Assembly (NCBI GenBank): GCA_940671915.1
Contig: CALNVZ010000641.1
Location: 34,502,816-34,566,815, forward strand
Length of the DNA stretch: 64,000 nucleotides
Origin: Paracentrotus lividus
Taxonomy: Eukaryota > Echinodermata > Echinoidea > Camarodonta > Echinidae
Direction of reading: 5' to 3'
The translations under genes and the position numbers were made by a program. Each line of letters opens with the position of its first letter. The stretch's first letter is position 1. The notes beneath the pieces were generated by a model. The model made no database searches. It saw nothing but the letters and a program-made list of their open reading frames with translations, and had not been told where the DNA came from. Below are positions 12,450-24,411 of the stretch, piece after piece.

Positions 12450-15400
12450 ATGATGGGGGATTTCGTGTTCAGTTTTGACGTAGGTGAAGAAAGCAGCAAT
12501 GTAGAATCTACTTCTGAAGGTAAAACGGTATTATTTATTTTAAATGTTGAAGAAATTGAATGAAATATTTATTTTTGTATTTCTATTGTGGGTAATTACG
12601 GGTATGACTAACATGAAATGTTATGCATGGGACAGTGTACATGTAGTTCGTTCGCAACACAGAAATTTATGACATTTGACTTGGCAGTTAAGTTGCGGGG
12701 ATTGCGCGATCGGAAAGATGCCTAAAATATAAGGCCACAAATCATGAAAGTGCCGCTTCAACGCTTTATAACTACGTAAGAATAACAAACAAAATGAACT
12801 TTGACCAATCAAATGATGCAATTTCAGTAATTCGGAAGGAAGATGACGGATGCCAGGATGTGATTATGAATGAATTCAATTTTTGACAAGATTCAATATT
12901 GACTTGTCAATAAGAAAACTGTCAGAAAACAAACTTAATTTTTCACTTTTGAAAGAGCATTTCCAGTTACCTTTGTTTAATAACTGAATGGATGTTCCTT
13001 TCAGTTCACTAGATTCCTGATGTTCTTAATTTTCTTTCTCTCGATCTTATTTGATGTAAAATATAGAATCTATATTTTTTTATTCCAATTTCAATTTCCC
13101 CACAAGTTTTCTGGCGGAGAAGGGAAAAAATAAATCAGTGATGCAGGGCTGCCAACCCTGAGTGAAAGTTTGGAGTGAGATACTGCGAGGGCGCGAAGCG
13201 CCCGAGGGGGGGAAGGTGTGGTAGGGAGCTTTTACAATTTGACATTTGAAATGGTGTAATCTGGTGCATACTTTAGTCATGATTTCTACAATTAAAAGGC
13301 AGGATTCATGTACTAAATTAAGTAATAGGTTATATTGATTTCATGTAGTACACTGAAAAAAATACACCATGAAAAAATAACAAACTTCCAGATTTGTAAG
13401 TACATTATTCCAAATCAACTGTCTTTATTAGCTTAGCAGTATAAACCTCAACCTCTATGATCAATTCAGGCAAAAAACACACACTGTTCAGAAAATTTTA
13501 ACTTACATTTCGTTCTCAATAAAAACACACAGAACATAGTTGTTAATATAATTCTAGGGTAATGATATCTACCTTCTACAAGCACCCTTCCAAAATCATT
13601 CTCACTCTCAGATACGACAATCGAAATCATCAAAAAGATCGTGATTTTGTAAGGAATTTATTTTCAACTCACCATGAACGATAATCAGCGCTGTACTGTC
13701 TGGTCGTAGAGGGCTATAGTTGACAGACGTACGTGGCCATCGCGAGCGCAAACTCTGCTGAGCCACAAGGGGCTTGGGCCCGGGCGCGACGTACAGCGGC
13801 AGTCGACATAAATTTATACCTCGCATGCGCATCATGATAGTGAAGGCGTCACTAGCACACGTGCACGCAGGAAAAATCAATCGCAATTAAATTAGCTCGT
13901 GTTTGCGCGGCAACCGAAACCGATTTCCATTGGTTTAGCTTTGCACATGCGGTTTAAATGTTGAAACTTTCGACCGGGGCATATGGAATATCCGAAATAC
14001 TAGGAATTTTGGAGACTTGTTTGTACTTTCTATTTTGGGGGTTTGGAGTGAGAACTTTGTTGATTAGCGTGAGACCGTGAGATTTGGGTGAATTGCGTGA
14101 GAGTTGGCAGCCCTGGTGATGTTTTGTGCCTTATGATAACATAGAAAAATACTACTTAATTTTGGAGCTGAATTGAAAGCTATTGCAAATAGAAGAAAAG
14201 CAGAGAAAAAAATTGTCGACCAGACTGCAAAATTTCCCCCAAAATTTGGCAGTTTGGTCTATGAGGTCACGAGTGGTTTTCACTGACACCCATGGTACTA
14301 CATGCACTAAATTTTTACACGGCAAAATGTAAGTTTATTTTGTTTGACCTGTACTGATGGGCCACGATCATGGCCATTACGCACAGGTTGATAGGCCACA
14401 ATATTTATTTATGAAGTTTTACACTACAATACTAAAAATAAAATAGAGTAATCTTTGGTGTTATTGCATTATGAATCTTCAACATTGAGGTATTTTTCTT
14501 TAGTGGAATTTTTAGACTTTATTTTTAACATGGCTTTGATGCATTTTTTTCATGCACTCTCCCATCAGCAGTCCTGGTCTTAAATAATTGACCTTATATT
14601 AAAGTATGTGTGTATTTTGGTATGAGTGGTTATAGAAAGAAATTGATGCTCATCAATTAGAAAATCTTCGTCTTGTATTTAGATTCTTCTGCTGTGATTG
14701 GAACACTACTGGATGATGTAACCCTAAGACCGGCCAAAGAGATCCACATTCCTGATAATCCATCCAGAAATAAGGTAATAAAACTTGAGAGGCAATGGGT
14801 GATTTCAAGTTGGGTGTGTGAAAACAAGAAGTTTCAAATCACTTGACTTATTTTCATGTTAATTGTATGATGGATGTACCTTAGTCCACACACTTTGTTT
14901 TCAACTGTTAAAAAAGTCAAACAATTCAAAGTTTTTATTAAAAATTATTCTATCAAATGTTGAATATTTCAAAGAACATTTATAGAGAAAACTATGATGG
15001 AAATATTGGTGAAAGAGCAAACTGGAGTCGATTCCGCTACGTGTCAATTGTAAATTTTCATTTCCTGTCTCGACGAAGTGTATTCTTGATGATTTCATGA
15101 AATCATAAAAATACAAGAAACTAATGATTTAACTCCAAAGTTTTTGTGATATCTCCGACAGGCTTGTTATTTTCTTGACTGTTGAAGAAATATCGCGTGT
15201 ATTAGAGGGTGCGTGGACTAAGGTATCTCTACCATAGGCCTACATCATGTATAGTCTCCCTCTCAGACAAAAAAAAAGAAACTTAAATTCACTAGAATTC
15301 TTGAAAGGAATGTCACACAATTACTCATATATATTTTTTTATTGCATGTAGAGTAAATATGAGACTACTTTCAGAAATATTAAGCTGATTTTTTAACTGT

Positions 15401-18400
15401 CATTCCCATTACTATCATGTCCCTTTGAATGTACCTTTATTTACAAATAAAAAACATTCGAGAAGATTGCAAGACTTACAATGATAATTCACAATACTTT
15501 TTTACTTACATTTGACCCAATAGTGGTGACCTCAAACTCTCTTAAATGTCCCTTCATTTCTGAAAGTTGTATATGATAAAAGAAACAATTAGAGATAAAA
15601 TTGACATTGCTAATTCATTATATTTTCTTGACCTTTGACCCCATAGGATGAGAGAGTTCTTCATGTGTCGTGCGGTGACCTCCAACTTTCCTACCTTCAC
15701 CCTCAAGATGTAGAGGAAATGATTGAAGATAAGAGTGACATCAAGGAAGCTATATCTTCACATTCTGATCTCCTACCATGTGTGTATGAAGGTAATGACT
15801 CAGGGTAAATTCCCACTTGGTCTACACCCACTTAAGAATACTGTATAAGCTACTGTTTCGCGTCCAGATATTTTTTTGGGATATTGGACTAGTTGGGGAA
15901 ATTCGTCAGAGCAAAATTTCACGATTTTGGTGATGAATTCATTACTATAAATAGCCTTGTACTGAAAGGAGATTTTTTTTGTGATGATAGAAATTCTCAA
16001 AAATTAACAACTTATACAGTATTAAATGCCTTTTTGGTCTCAACCCACATGGTCTAATTCAATTTAATCTACAATTTGTTCATCTAATTGGCTTTTGGTG
16101 TAATTGCCATTTCGCCTATTTTCCATTTTGTCTAATGTCTACTTGGGCTAACACCATTCAATGTAAAAATATAGATAGATACAACAATACATTCAAACTG
16201 AACATTGAGAGAAAGGACTCAAGAAGAAGGGGGTAGTTAGTGTTGCAGGGCATAAATTTCACGGAGGCCATCGACGGGTATGCTGTGGATGCCTACGTCC
16301 CTGGCCGTGGTGCCCAAGGGAAAACAGATTAATTCACGGCCAAACTGGCCTTGCCTTTTTTCAAGCTGGCCTTTAAAATGCCCTTTCATGAAATTTATTG
16401 CCCTTTCCTGAAGGAATGACTCTAATACCTACAATAAAAGGGAAATAAATATGTCACTATTTTGTCACATTAAAGTCTCAAATCTGTCAGTATACAGAAT
16501 GTGGTTTTTACATGATATAGACAGGCCAAACAGAATTTTCATCTGCAAATCCCTTTGGAAAGGAATTGTCTGTTATCCCCATACAGAAAAGGCAATATTT
16601 TAAGCAGAAAATCATCACCTGCCGACCTGGCTGTTGCATCTTTGGACTTATTCTTTTTTCCCCTATATTTTGTAATGTTTAAGGCTGTTGTCATTGTCAT
16701 GATTGCTTTATATTATTATAATGTAGATCTATTGTTTCACTTTTGTTGCCTGGAAATCAAATAAATTAAAAATGGTTAAATAAATTTAAGGGGGAAAAAG
16801 TGGCCTTCGATGCCCTTTTTATGAAGAAAAAGTGGCCTTCGATGCCCTTTTTATGAAAAAAAATTGGCCGTGGATGCCCTTTGAAGTGGACAAAGTGCCC
16901 TAAATTTTGGAGAAAATATGGCCTTGCCCTAAAAGTAACGAAATTTAAGGCCTGGTGTTGTTTTCAGTTTTACGGCACTGTCATTCATAATATGAAAATG
17001 TAATGCAGATAATCCAGCATGATCCTTCATATTTCTTCTTACATGTATTTGTTTTCTTCACTCACTTTTGTCCAGGTGGTCTGAAGGTCTGGGAGTGTTC
17101 CTTAGACCTGGTCCAGTACCTCCAGGACCAGGATCCAGTCTCTTTCTCAGGTCAGACTATCCTGGAGCTAGGATGTGGAGCTGGTCTACCTGGGATCTAT
17201 GCTTTGATGAAAGGAGCTACCGTCCACTTCCAGGACTATGTAAGAGAGGATTTTTTGATATTTTAATGAAAAACCTGTCGCCTAATTGGTGACATATTCA
17301 CACACAGTTTGTCCTGATGCAACGAGGACGGACAAACTGTGTGTGAGTGTGGGGAAGAGCAGACAATGAAACACCCGTTGGTATGCCCTTACATGTACTG
17401 TATAAGTGGTTATTTTCGGGGTGAATTTATTTTTGCGAATTTCGCAAGTCGGTCATCACGAAAATTTCCACTTCAATACAAGGCTATTTATAGTAATGAA
17501 GTCATGACCAAAATTGCGAAATTTTGCTCTCGTGAATTTCCCCAACTATTCCAAAATCGCGAAAATATCTGTACATGAAAATATTGGCTTATACAACTTA
17601 CGTAATTGCACCATGTACCCTTGAAGACTTGGGAGGGTTTAATCCCAGAGCAAACTCCTGTATCCAACACTGGACTGGTGTAATATAATGTAGTGACCCA
17701 AAAAGAAGAAGAAGACCTACATGAACTTGGTTTTTATCTTCATGTTGTATTGTACAGAAAGAGGAGGTCTTGAGTCTGCTGTCCATACCTAATGTCCAGC
17801 TAGTTTGCCTTTATCTTCTTGTTATATTGTACAGAATGAGGAGGGTTTGAGTCTGCTAACCATACCTAATGTCCAGCTAATTGGTCTTTATCTTCTTGTT
17901 ATATTGTACAGAATGAGGAGGGTTTGAGTCTGCTAACGATACCTAATGTCCAGCTAAGTGGTCTCTATCTTCATGTTATATTGTACAGGATGAGGAGGTC
18001 TTGAGTCTGCTAACGATACCTAATGTCCAGCTAATTGGTCTTTATCTTCGTGTTATATTGTACAGAATAAGGAGGTCTTGAGTCTGCTAACGATACCTAA
18101 TGTCCAGCTAATTGGTCTTTTTCTTCATGTTATATTGTACAGAATGAGGAGGTCTTGGATCTGGTGACCATACCTAATGTCCAGCTAATTGGTCTTTTTC
18201 TTCATGTTATATTGTACAGGATGAGGAGGTCTTGGATCTGCTGATCATACCTAATGTCCAGCTAATTGGTCTTTTTCTTCATGTTATATTGTACAGGATG
18301 AGGAGGTCTTGGATCTGCTGGCCATACCTAATGTCCAACTAATTGGTCTTTATCTATATGTTATATTGTACAGAATGAAGAGGTCTTGAGTCTGCTAACC

Positions 18401-21243
18401 ATACCTAATGTCCAACTAATTGGTATTTATCTTTATGTTATATTGTACAGAATGAGGAGGTCTTGGATCTGCTGGCCATACCTAATGTCCAACTAATTGG
18501 TCTTTATCTATATGTTATATTGTACAGAATGAAGAGGTCTTGAGTCTGCTAACCATACCTAATGTCCAGTTGAATGCCAAACCAGAGATTTACAATGAGA
18601 AGTGCCGATTCTTAGCTGGAGATTGGAGTCTGGTTCAAGATGTCCTAACCCAAGAAGGCATCAGGTCTGTTCAATCAATTTCATTCTTCTGTACCATAGC
18701 ACTAGCCCCCTTACTGCCTTTCAGTTTACTTCTCAAAATGCCAGAAAAACTGGTATTAGTTTGCCATATTCGCCCAAACCACCCCACCCTCCCCCCTCCA
18801 ATCCTGCAGCACGTTGCACTACGTATATCTACCTGCAAATTTTGTATTTTATTTTCTTTCAATTAGTCTAAACTTCATTTTAACAGGTAGCTGTGATGAG
18901 TATTAAGATGATCTGTTACACACAGCCTCTGATGGGTGCTAAAGGGTTTAGTTAATTCAGGAATGAAAAATAACATGAGCCTAGTGCACTCCTGCCCAAA
19001 CTTTTTGAATCTTAGGATTTAAGTATTGAAAATGAGTCCATTGCATGATAATGATAATAACGATACAGTCTGTCCCCATTATAACAAGGTACTTTGGGTC
19101 AAGCAAATTGAAATGAAATCTCCTTAGACACAGACATGTTTGAAATATTTTTAAAACAATCTTTAATCTTGTTGCATCCGTGCTCAAAGTTTCCTGACCA
19201 CATAACGTCTTTATTAGCATCTTCTGCACTCTTGTCTTTATTAATTTTTGTTATCCTCTCTATCTGTCTCTATCATCTGTCTTCCCTGTATATTTCTCTG
19301 AAAACATACAGGTATGATGTAATTCTGACATCAGAGACGATATACAGCTTACACTCACAGCCCAGGCTTTATAATATTATTAGAGGCTTGCTCAAACCAG
19401 ATGGGAAAGTGTATCCTTTTATTACCTTTGTTTTCATTACGATACCATTTTCTGTACTACATGGAAGTACTCTGACTTTGGCAAGACTTAAATGATTATT
19501 AAAGGAGAATTGTCCTTATATAGATAGTTGGCTTACTGTGGATGCAGAAAAATCAAATAAGCACATTAGTGAAGATTTGGTGAAAATCGGATAAATGATA
19601 AGAAAGTTAGGAGTATTTGAATATTTAGATCTCTGATGACATAGGAAATCTCCTATTGGCAATGCGGTCACAATTTGTGATGTCACAAAGGGAGAACTCT
19701 CCATATGGTGTGCACAAAAAACTATTCAAAATGTCTCTTTATTTTCATTCTAATGATAGAACAGCTTTTCTTTTCATGATATATTATGACTTTCAAATAT
19801 TTATATGTCATCCCATAAAAAAGATTCTTTTTTCTCCCTTTAGAATCAAGAAAAAAAGAGCATTTTAGTATAATGTGTACAATAGATATGGGAAAGAGCT
19901 CCCTGCATTACATCACACATCATGGTCGCGTTGCCAATTTGAGGATCTCCATATCATAAGTGATCTCAAAATCTAAAAATTCATATCTCTCTTGTTCATT
20001 GCCTGATTTTTCTGAAACTTTTACCAATATGCTTTGGGGGTTTGTCTCCATTCACTGAAGCCAAATTTCTTTGAGGGGATAATTCCCCATTAATAACGAT
20101 AACAGTTTGTATTTTGAAAGACAATCTTGAGTAGTGGTCACGGTGTAAAATATCCAAACAGCCTCGTTCATACCCCAATTTCAAGCACAGGGGAGAAATA
20201 CAACTCTCTTGAGCTTGAAAAGGCAACTCTAGCCAGAGTTTTGCATCCCATGAAGTATTTTATTGAGATGAAATCCTGATAATGAGGTAAATCCCCCACT
20301 CCCCTACCCCCCCCCCCCTTCTGATGTTCTAAAGAAGATGTATGAGGAATAGCACATCAAAATCATCAAGCTACTGGAAATCTAACAGGTTGGTACGAGT
20401 AAGTTGATTATCTGTTTTGGCTTTAGACTTAACCTCGACAAATATACAGATACCTAGCAGCAAAGACACATTACTTTGGCGTAGGAGGCGGTACCAGACA
20501 GTTTGAAGACTTTGTGAAGGACAGAAGGGAGTTTGAGATCAAGTCTGTTAAGGTCATCAGTCAGGGTGAGATTTATTAAACAGCTTTTAACACTTCAGTA
20601 CTTAACCCTTTGAACCCTGAATTATTTGCAGATTCCTGGAAATTCAAAATGTATAAATCGTATTCACAAGGTTCAAAGAGGTATGCAAAATTTTACTGCG
20701 ATGATAAAGGGTCTGTAATTCGTTTTTGCAATAGTGCCATTTTTTGGTGAAAGACACACAAAAAATGTTTTAGATTGGCACATGGAATGGGCCATTTTAG
20801 GATATTTAACTGTCTTTGGCAAGCTGTAAATCGGCTTTTCAGGTTTAAAGGGTTAAACCTCCCTAAACCGCCCTTTTTTCGCAAAAAAAACATCTGTAAT
20901 CACTCTTCATCTTTCAAACAGCTCCTTTCTCCTCAAATTTGTCCCGTTTTTAGTACGTAAATAATTTCTCATATGATATAATAACTTAATTCATTATATA
21001 ATAGAATATAATATAAATTCATATATTTATAACATTTTTACGACAGGTCTAACATGTGTCATATTTAGATTTGTGACACATAGTCTCGTAGTCTTTCTTT
21101 TTTTTTGCATATGCCTATCTACAATTTTGAATTTTTGAATTACTTGATTTTGGCTTGACTTGATCTTATTATCACACACAGGTGTTCAGAGGGAGATTCT
21201 TGAAATGCAATTCAGAAAACCGGGGAATGAAGAGAAAACCTGA
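12450..21243 (+). CDS. METTL18: METTL18-like histidine protein methyltransferase
   Basis: Known family role: SAM-dependent N-tau methylation of a histidine in ribosomal protein uL3. Eight coding exons are 12450-12519, 14683-14774, 15647-15791, 17076-17239, 18528-18664, 19312-19410, 20450-20565 and 21182-21243. All junctions are GT-AG, phases match, and the sum is 885 nt (294 residues plus TGA). The start is the first of two ATGs (MMGDFVFSFDVG). Visible motifs: SSHSDLLPCVYEGGLKVWEC, then SAM-binding motif I ILELGCGAGLPGIYAL, HFQDYN, RFLAGDWS, YDVILTSETIY and KTHYFGVGGG. All match vertebrate METTL18 in order, although the N-terminal region is much shorter. Exon 5 begins inside a 77-bp tandem array that duplicates its splice acceptor. 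The gene appears intact. Introns carry several MITEs. Confidence 0.95.
13144..14115. mobile_element. 972-bp DNA transposon, 6-bp target duplication
   Basis: A 13-bp perfect terminal inverted repeat, CAGGGCTGCCAAC, is flanked by the direct repeat GTGATG (13138-13143 and 14116-14121). The terminal CAGGG recalls hAT elements, but those usually make 8-bp duplications, so the superfamily is open. The middle (about 13670-13930) is markedly CpG-rich, and a 92-codon minus frame there is not recognisable as transposase. It is inserted in METTL18 intron 1. Confidence 0.8.
15839..16021. mobile_element. Short MITE, TACTGTATAAG ends (copy 1)
   Basis: Terminal inverted repeat TACTGTATAAG..CTTATACAGTA with TA at both ends. 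The interior matches, in inverse orientation, the copy at 17396-17596 (shared words AATAGCCTTGTA and CAACTAGTCC-like runs). No coding role. It lies in METTL18 intron 3, 47 bp after the exon 3 donor. Confidence 0.75.
16246..16954. mobile_element. 709-bp DNA transposon, GTGTTG target duplication
   Basis: The ends are imperfect inverted repeats (CAGGGCATAAATTTC on the left, CAGGCCTTAAATTTC from the right), flanked by GTGTTG at 16240-16245 and 16955-16960. Inside, the 17-bp word GTGGCCTTCGATGCCCT is repeated in tandem near 16800 and 16832, with a diverged third copy near 16865 (GGCCGTGGATGCCCT). The terminal bases and 6-bp target resemble the element at 13144-14115. Located in METTL18 intron 3. 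Confidence 0.7.
17325..17715 (+). mobile_element. LINE 3' fragment split by a MITE
   Basis: The stretch 17340-17395 encodes CECGEEQTMKHPLVCP, a cysteine-rich zinc-knuckle-like tail typical of endonuclease/reverse-transcriptase LINEs. After the MITE at 17396-17596 the reading resumes as LEDLGGFNPRANSCIQHW, ending in a GAAGAAGAAG run, as those LINE 3' ends do. Both pieces are degenerate. Located in METTL18 intron 4, immediately upstream of the 77-bp array. Confidence 0.6.
17396..17596. mobile_element. Short MITE, TACTGTATAAG ends (copy 2)
   Basis: Same family as 15839-16021 but in opposite orientation, with a more degenerate right end (CTTATACAACTTA). It is inserted into a LINE tail, so it arrived later than the LINE fragment. 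Confidence 0.65.
17758..18569 (+). repeat. 77-bp tandem array duplicating an exon's acceptor
   Basis: Eleven copies with an exact 77-bp period have exon-like parts starting at 17758, 17835, 17912, 17989, 18066, 18143, 18220, 18297, 18374, 18451 and 18528. Each unit has 42 nt equivalent to the start of METTL18 exon 5 (NEEVLSLLTIPNVQ and variants), then 35 nt with CTAAT (branch-point-like), a T-rich tract and TTGTACAG. Only the last copy runs on into the rest of exon 5. No copy has an internal stop in the coding frame. Reading through from an upstream copy meets a TGA in the next unit, because 77 is not a multiple of three. Copies 8/9 and 10/11 form a 154-bp higher-order pair. Confidence 0.95.
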
Positions 21244-22008
21244 CGAAACATGTAATGCCCAAGATCATGTTGCCACAAAGATTCTGAACACTGATGGAAT
21301 AGGAAGAACCGATTCGGTGATTGATAGTTGGTCCTTCTGTCACTATCGGACTGTGAAGAGCCGAGAAAGCAAGTACTCCGAATAGTTGTTTGAAGATAAC
21401 CAACCAAGGGTACCTTCCTATCTGAGGGACTTCACAATGAGGGGCAATGCCTTACCAAAGGGTACTTGTGGAGTGTCCTTTTTTTCGCTAAATTGCCATT
21501 TGGTCTAAACCCACTTTGACTAATGTCTGTTCGGTCTCAACCACATGGTCTATTTCTATTTCATCTACAACCAGTTTGTCTACATACATTTTGGTCTAAT
21601 TTCCACTTTGCCTATTGAACATTTTGTCTATTTCCCATTTGGTGTAATGTACATTTGGTCTAATGATCCATTGGTCTAACCTAATATTCCTTTAACAGAC
21701 TCGTAATAGACCAAATATTAATTTGGGAATTAGACGAAAATGCAATAAGACCAAGTGAGAATTAGATTGAGCATGTTTCAGTCCAAGTGAAAATTGGACT
21801 GGACTGTTAGTAGACCATATTGGTTTAGCCCATGTGGTATTAGACAAGCAGAGAATTGGACCAACCATTGTTAGATCAAGTAGATATAAACCTGTTTTTG
21901 AACCTGAGGTCACCATTGCTTTATCAACTAAGCAATCCGTTACAGCCCAATTATCCATGTGGCCGATAGTTCGCAAGACCAATACCAGGTCATGATGACC
22001 CTAGGACA
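21244..22008 (+). repeat. METTL18 3' flank with inverted TTTGGTCTAAT repeats
   Basis: After the stop codon, 21490-21680 contains about ten degenerate copies of a 16-20 bp unit (TTTGGTCTAATNTCCA). From 21700 to 21880 the same unit appears in reverse orientation (ATTAGACCAAGTG). The whole is a large imperfect palindrome centred near 21690. A fainter copy of the first arm occurs in intron 3 at 16030-16150. No AATAAA could be assigned to the METTL18 transcript with confidence. Confidence 0.65.
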
Positions 22009-22173
22009 CCAGGTCCCCGTAACACAAAGGTTTGCAATCAATCGCAAAGTTGCAACAGCCAATCACAATCATTGTTGCATGCGCTTATTGTACAAATACC
22101 TGGTCAGTGACCAATTAAAATGGTTCTTTCAAATTTGCGATTGATCGCAAACCTTTGTGTTATGGGGCCCTGG
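22009..22173. mobile_element. 165-bp MITE with 30-bp inverted ends
   Basis: RTAACACAAAGGTTTGC at the left is mirrored at the right end, followed on both sides by RATCAATCGCAAA. The outermost bases are GGTCCCC/GGGCCCC. The hairpin would span most of the element. Related to 11269-11421. Confidence 0.75.
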
Positions 22174-22204
22174 TCACAATATCGTAGGATCACATTTTGC
22201 TCTA

Positions 22205-22235
22205 TGCCCTAACCCTCACCCTAACCCTAACCCTA
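22205..22235 (+). repeat. Short interstitial CCCTAA run
   Basis: About four CCCTAA-type repeats, one diverged (CCCTCA). This is the animal telomere unit, but the run is very short and lies between ordinary sequence, so it is not a telomere. Confidence 0.7.
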
Positions 22236-22745
22236 GGACACTGGGTTATAATGACCCTGCACCAAGGTGTAGATGTCTATAGGCACTGTGGACTATCGAC
22301 TCCGCACAACTCTTTAAAATTAGACCTTCATGTTTTCAAAATGAAGCATCACTCTCAAGTTTATGGCAAAATACTTTTTTGAAACATACAAATTAGATAA
22401 AATACCATAGCTTTTGATTGTATATTGACATTATTCTTTAATTTTGTTTTGTTATTATATTTCATTACATTTGTCTTTTGATTTCAAAACATTGTAAACA
22501 CCACTATTCAGAATTTGCATTCTGCTGTATAAAAACCAGAAGGAAGTAAATATGTAGAAAGAAATATGACATAAATATATCATGATTTATAAGCAACACA
22601 TTGATAGTCTATTTTAAATGAGAAAAAGGAAAAGAGATCCATTAATTTTAATTGATTCTAAAGGAAGAGCGAACTGAACAATGCTGTAACTGACTATGCG
22701 TTATAAAAAGCTAATCTTAAAGTATACCTTTTGAGGAAACTATTA

Positions 22746-22864
22746 TTAAAGGTTTGTTCACCCTGGAATTTTAATGGTTTTCTTTAAACCTTCACTCACA
22801 TTTTTCTTTTATTTTTCTCCGTTTTTTTAAACCGCTTTGAACCCAGGGTGAACTTCCCCTTTAA
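22746..22864. mobile_element. 119-bp TTAA-flanked MITE
   Basis: TTAA at both ends, with inverted AAAGGKKWAGTTCACCCTGG-like termini and a T-rich centre. TTAA targets are typical of piggyBac- and Kolobok-type transposons. No coding content. Confidence 0.65.
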
Positions 22865-24411
22865 TACAGTGAAATAATTAGCCTCAGTATAATTTTATTT
22901 GTATAGGGAAACTAAAATGTTTTGAGGGCAAATGTATTTTATATTGTTATTCGGTGACATAATTATCATGGTATGAATTTTTAGAGTAGTGAATAAGTAT
23001 GTAATCTTTCAAATATTACATGACTAAACTGCTCAGAATGTTGCAGTATGGGTTAAGAATCTGGGCAGAGTTGAGAAGTTAAATACTTGAGTTACATGTA
23101 TTTTCCATGTGTGTAATATAATTCTTATTATAATTACAATATTTAAAAAAAGAGAAAATATGTTACATTTGATATATACATTGTATGATCATCAATTTTT
23201 TTAACCCCCCCCCCAAAAAAAAAAGAAGAAAAAAAAGAAGAATGATTGAATAATCATGACATGACTAGTGATTTCAAAATGGAAACCCAACATGTGCTCA
23301 AAATGTACATAGTTGTAGATACTAATAATGGTATCAAAGAGTTCTGTTTTTTTTTTTTCGAAGGATCAAAGTATGTCCAATTTCACACATTAAAGGAGAA
23401 TGACACAAAATAAAAAAAAGAGAATCATTCAAGCTATACAAAACAGAAATACTGAAGAAACATTTGAACAAAAGTTTGAGAAAAATTGAGAAAGACTTCT
23501 AAGGAATTTGGATGTTATGATCACTACTAGTTTGAGGGTCTTAGGTGTGTTAATTTGGATTTTCAGTTCAAGTTGATGTTAAAATTAAGTTTTTAAGATT
23601 TTTTAGTTTACCTAATTAAAGGTTGGGTTCTGCTGAACAATTTTGGCTTGATTGTCAAGCATGCATGATAAAAATTTCATAATGGCAATCAGAATCCAAG
23701 ATGGCTGCCAATTTCAAGGCTTTTTTTTGGTATTTTGTGCCTCATCTCTTGTATTAGTAAACCTTAAATGAGTATTCTTCTCTCTACATGTTTGTATATT
23801 TTTCCATATGTCAGAAATTGAATTTATTTATTTTTCATTTATTTATTTCTGAATGATACATCACATTGATACATAGAAGTAACTCCTTGGAGCAAACATG
23901 ATCAAAATAATTTAAAACAGTTTACAGTCAATCTTATATAGATAACATAATGTTGATCAAGAATATTGTCGGAATAATGGAGTAACATACAGAGGTATAG
24001 CAATGTAAGCTTAAAGCTTGATACGTTGCCATACCTGTACACTCAAAATTAATCATCATTTACGAGATAATACGTATACAATGGGGTAAAAACTAACTAA
24101 TATAAAAACAACAACTCAATAATCTACTAGTACTTGTAGTTCAATACAGCAAATCAATAAAACTAAATACTACTAATACATTATATACAGTAATTGTTGA
24201 AAGAAGGATGAAAGAAGAAGGTAAGAGGAGGTAGGCCTATCAAACAATGCCAAAACTAACATAATAAATGATTTGGAAGATGTATGTATAAATTATGGAA
24301 TTTGAATATCCAATTTTTCATAATATACAAGAAACGTAAGATCATTATCGTAAAAGAAAACAAGCATTGTAATAATCACTTCTTTGAGATTAGCATGCGC
24401 ATAATCGCATT
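22865..24411. other. AT-rich spacer
   Basis: No gene recognised. A TTAAAGGAGAATGA word at 23391 also occurs near 19499 (TTAAAGGAGAATTG, METTL18 intron 6) and probably marks the edge of a dispersed repeat. Poly-A, poly-C and poly-T runs occur at about 23205-23240 and 23345. Confidence 0.4.

Noticed and set aside
13608..13886. 92-codon minus frame in a CpG-rich patch
   Set aside because: It lies wholly within the 972-bp transposon in METTL18 intron 1 and resembles no protein family.
22205..22235. Telomere-like CCCTAA repeats
   Set aside because: Only about four units occur, within ordinary sequence. This is not a telomere or clear fusion point.
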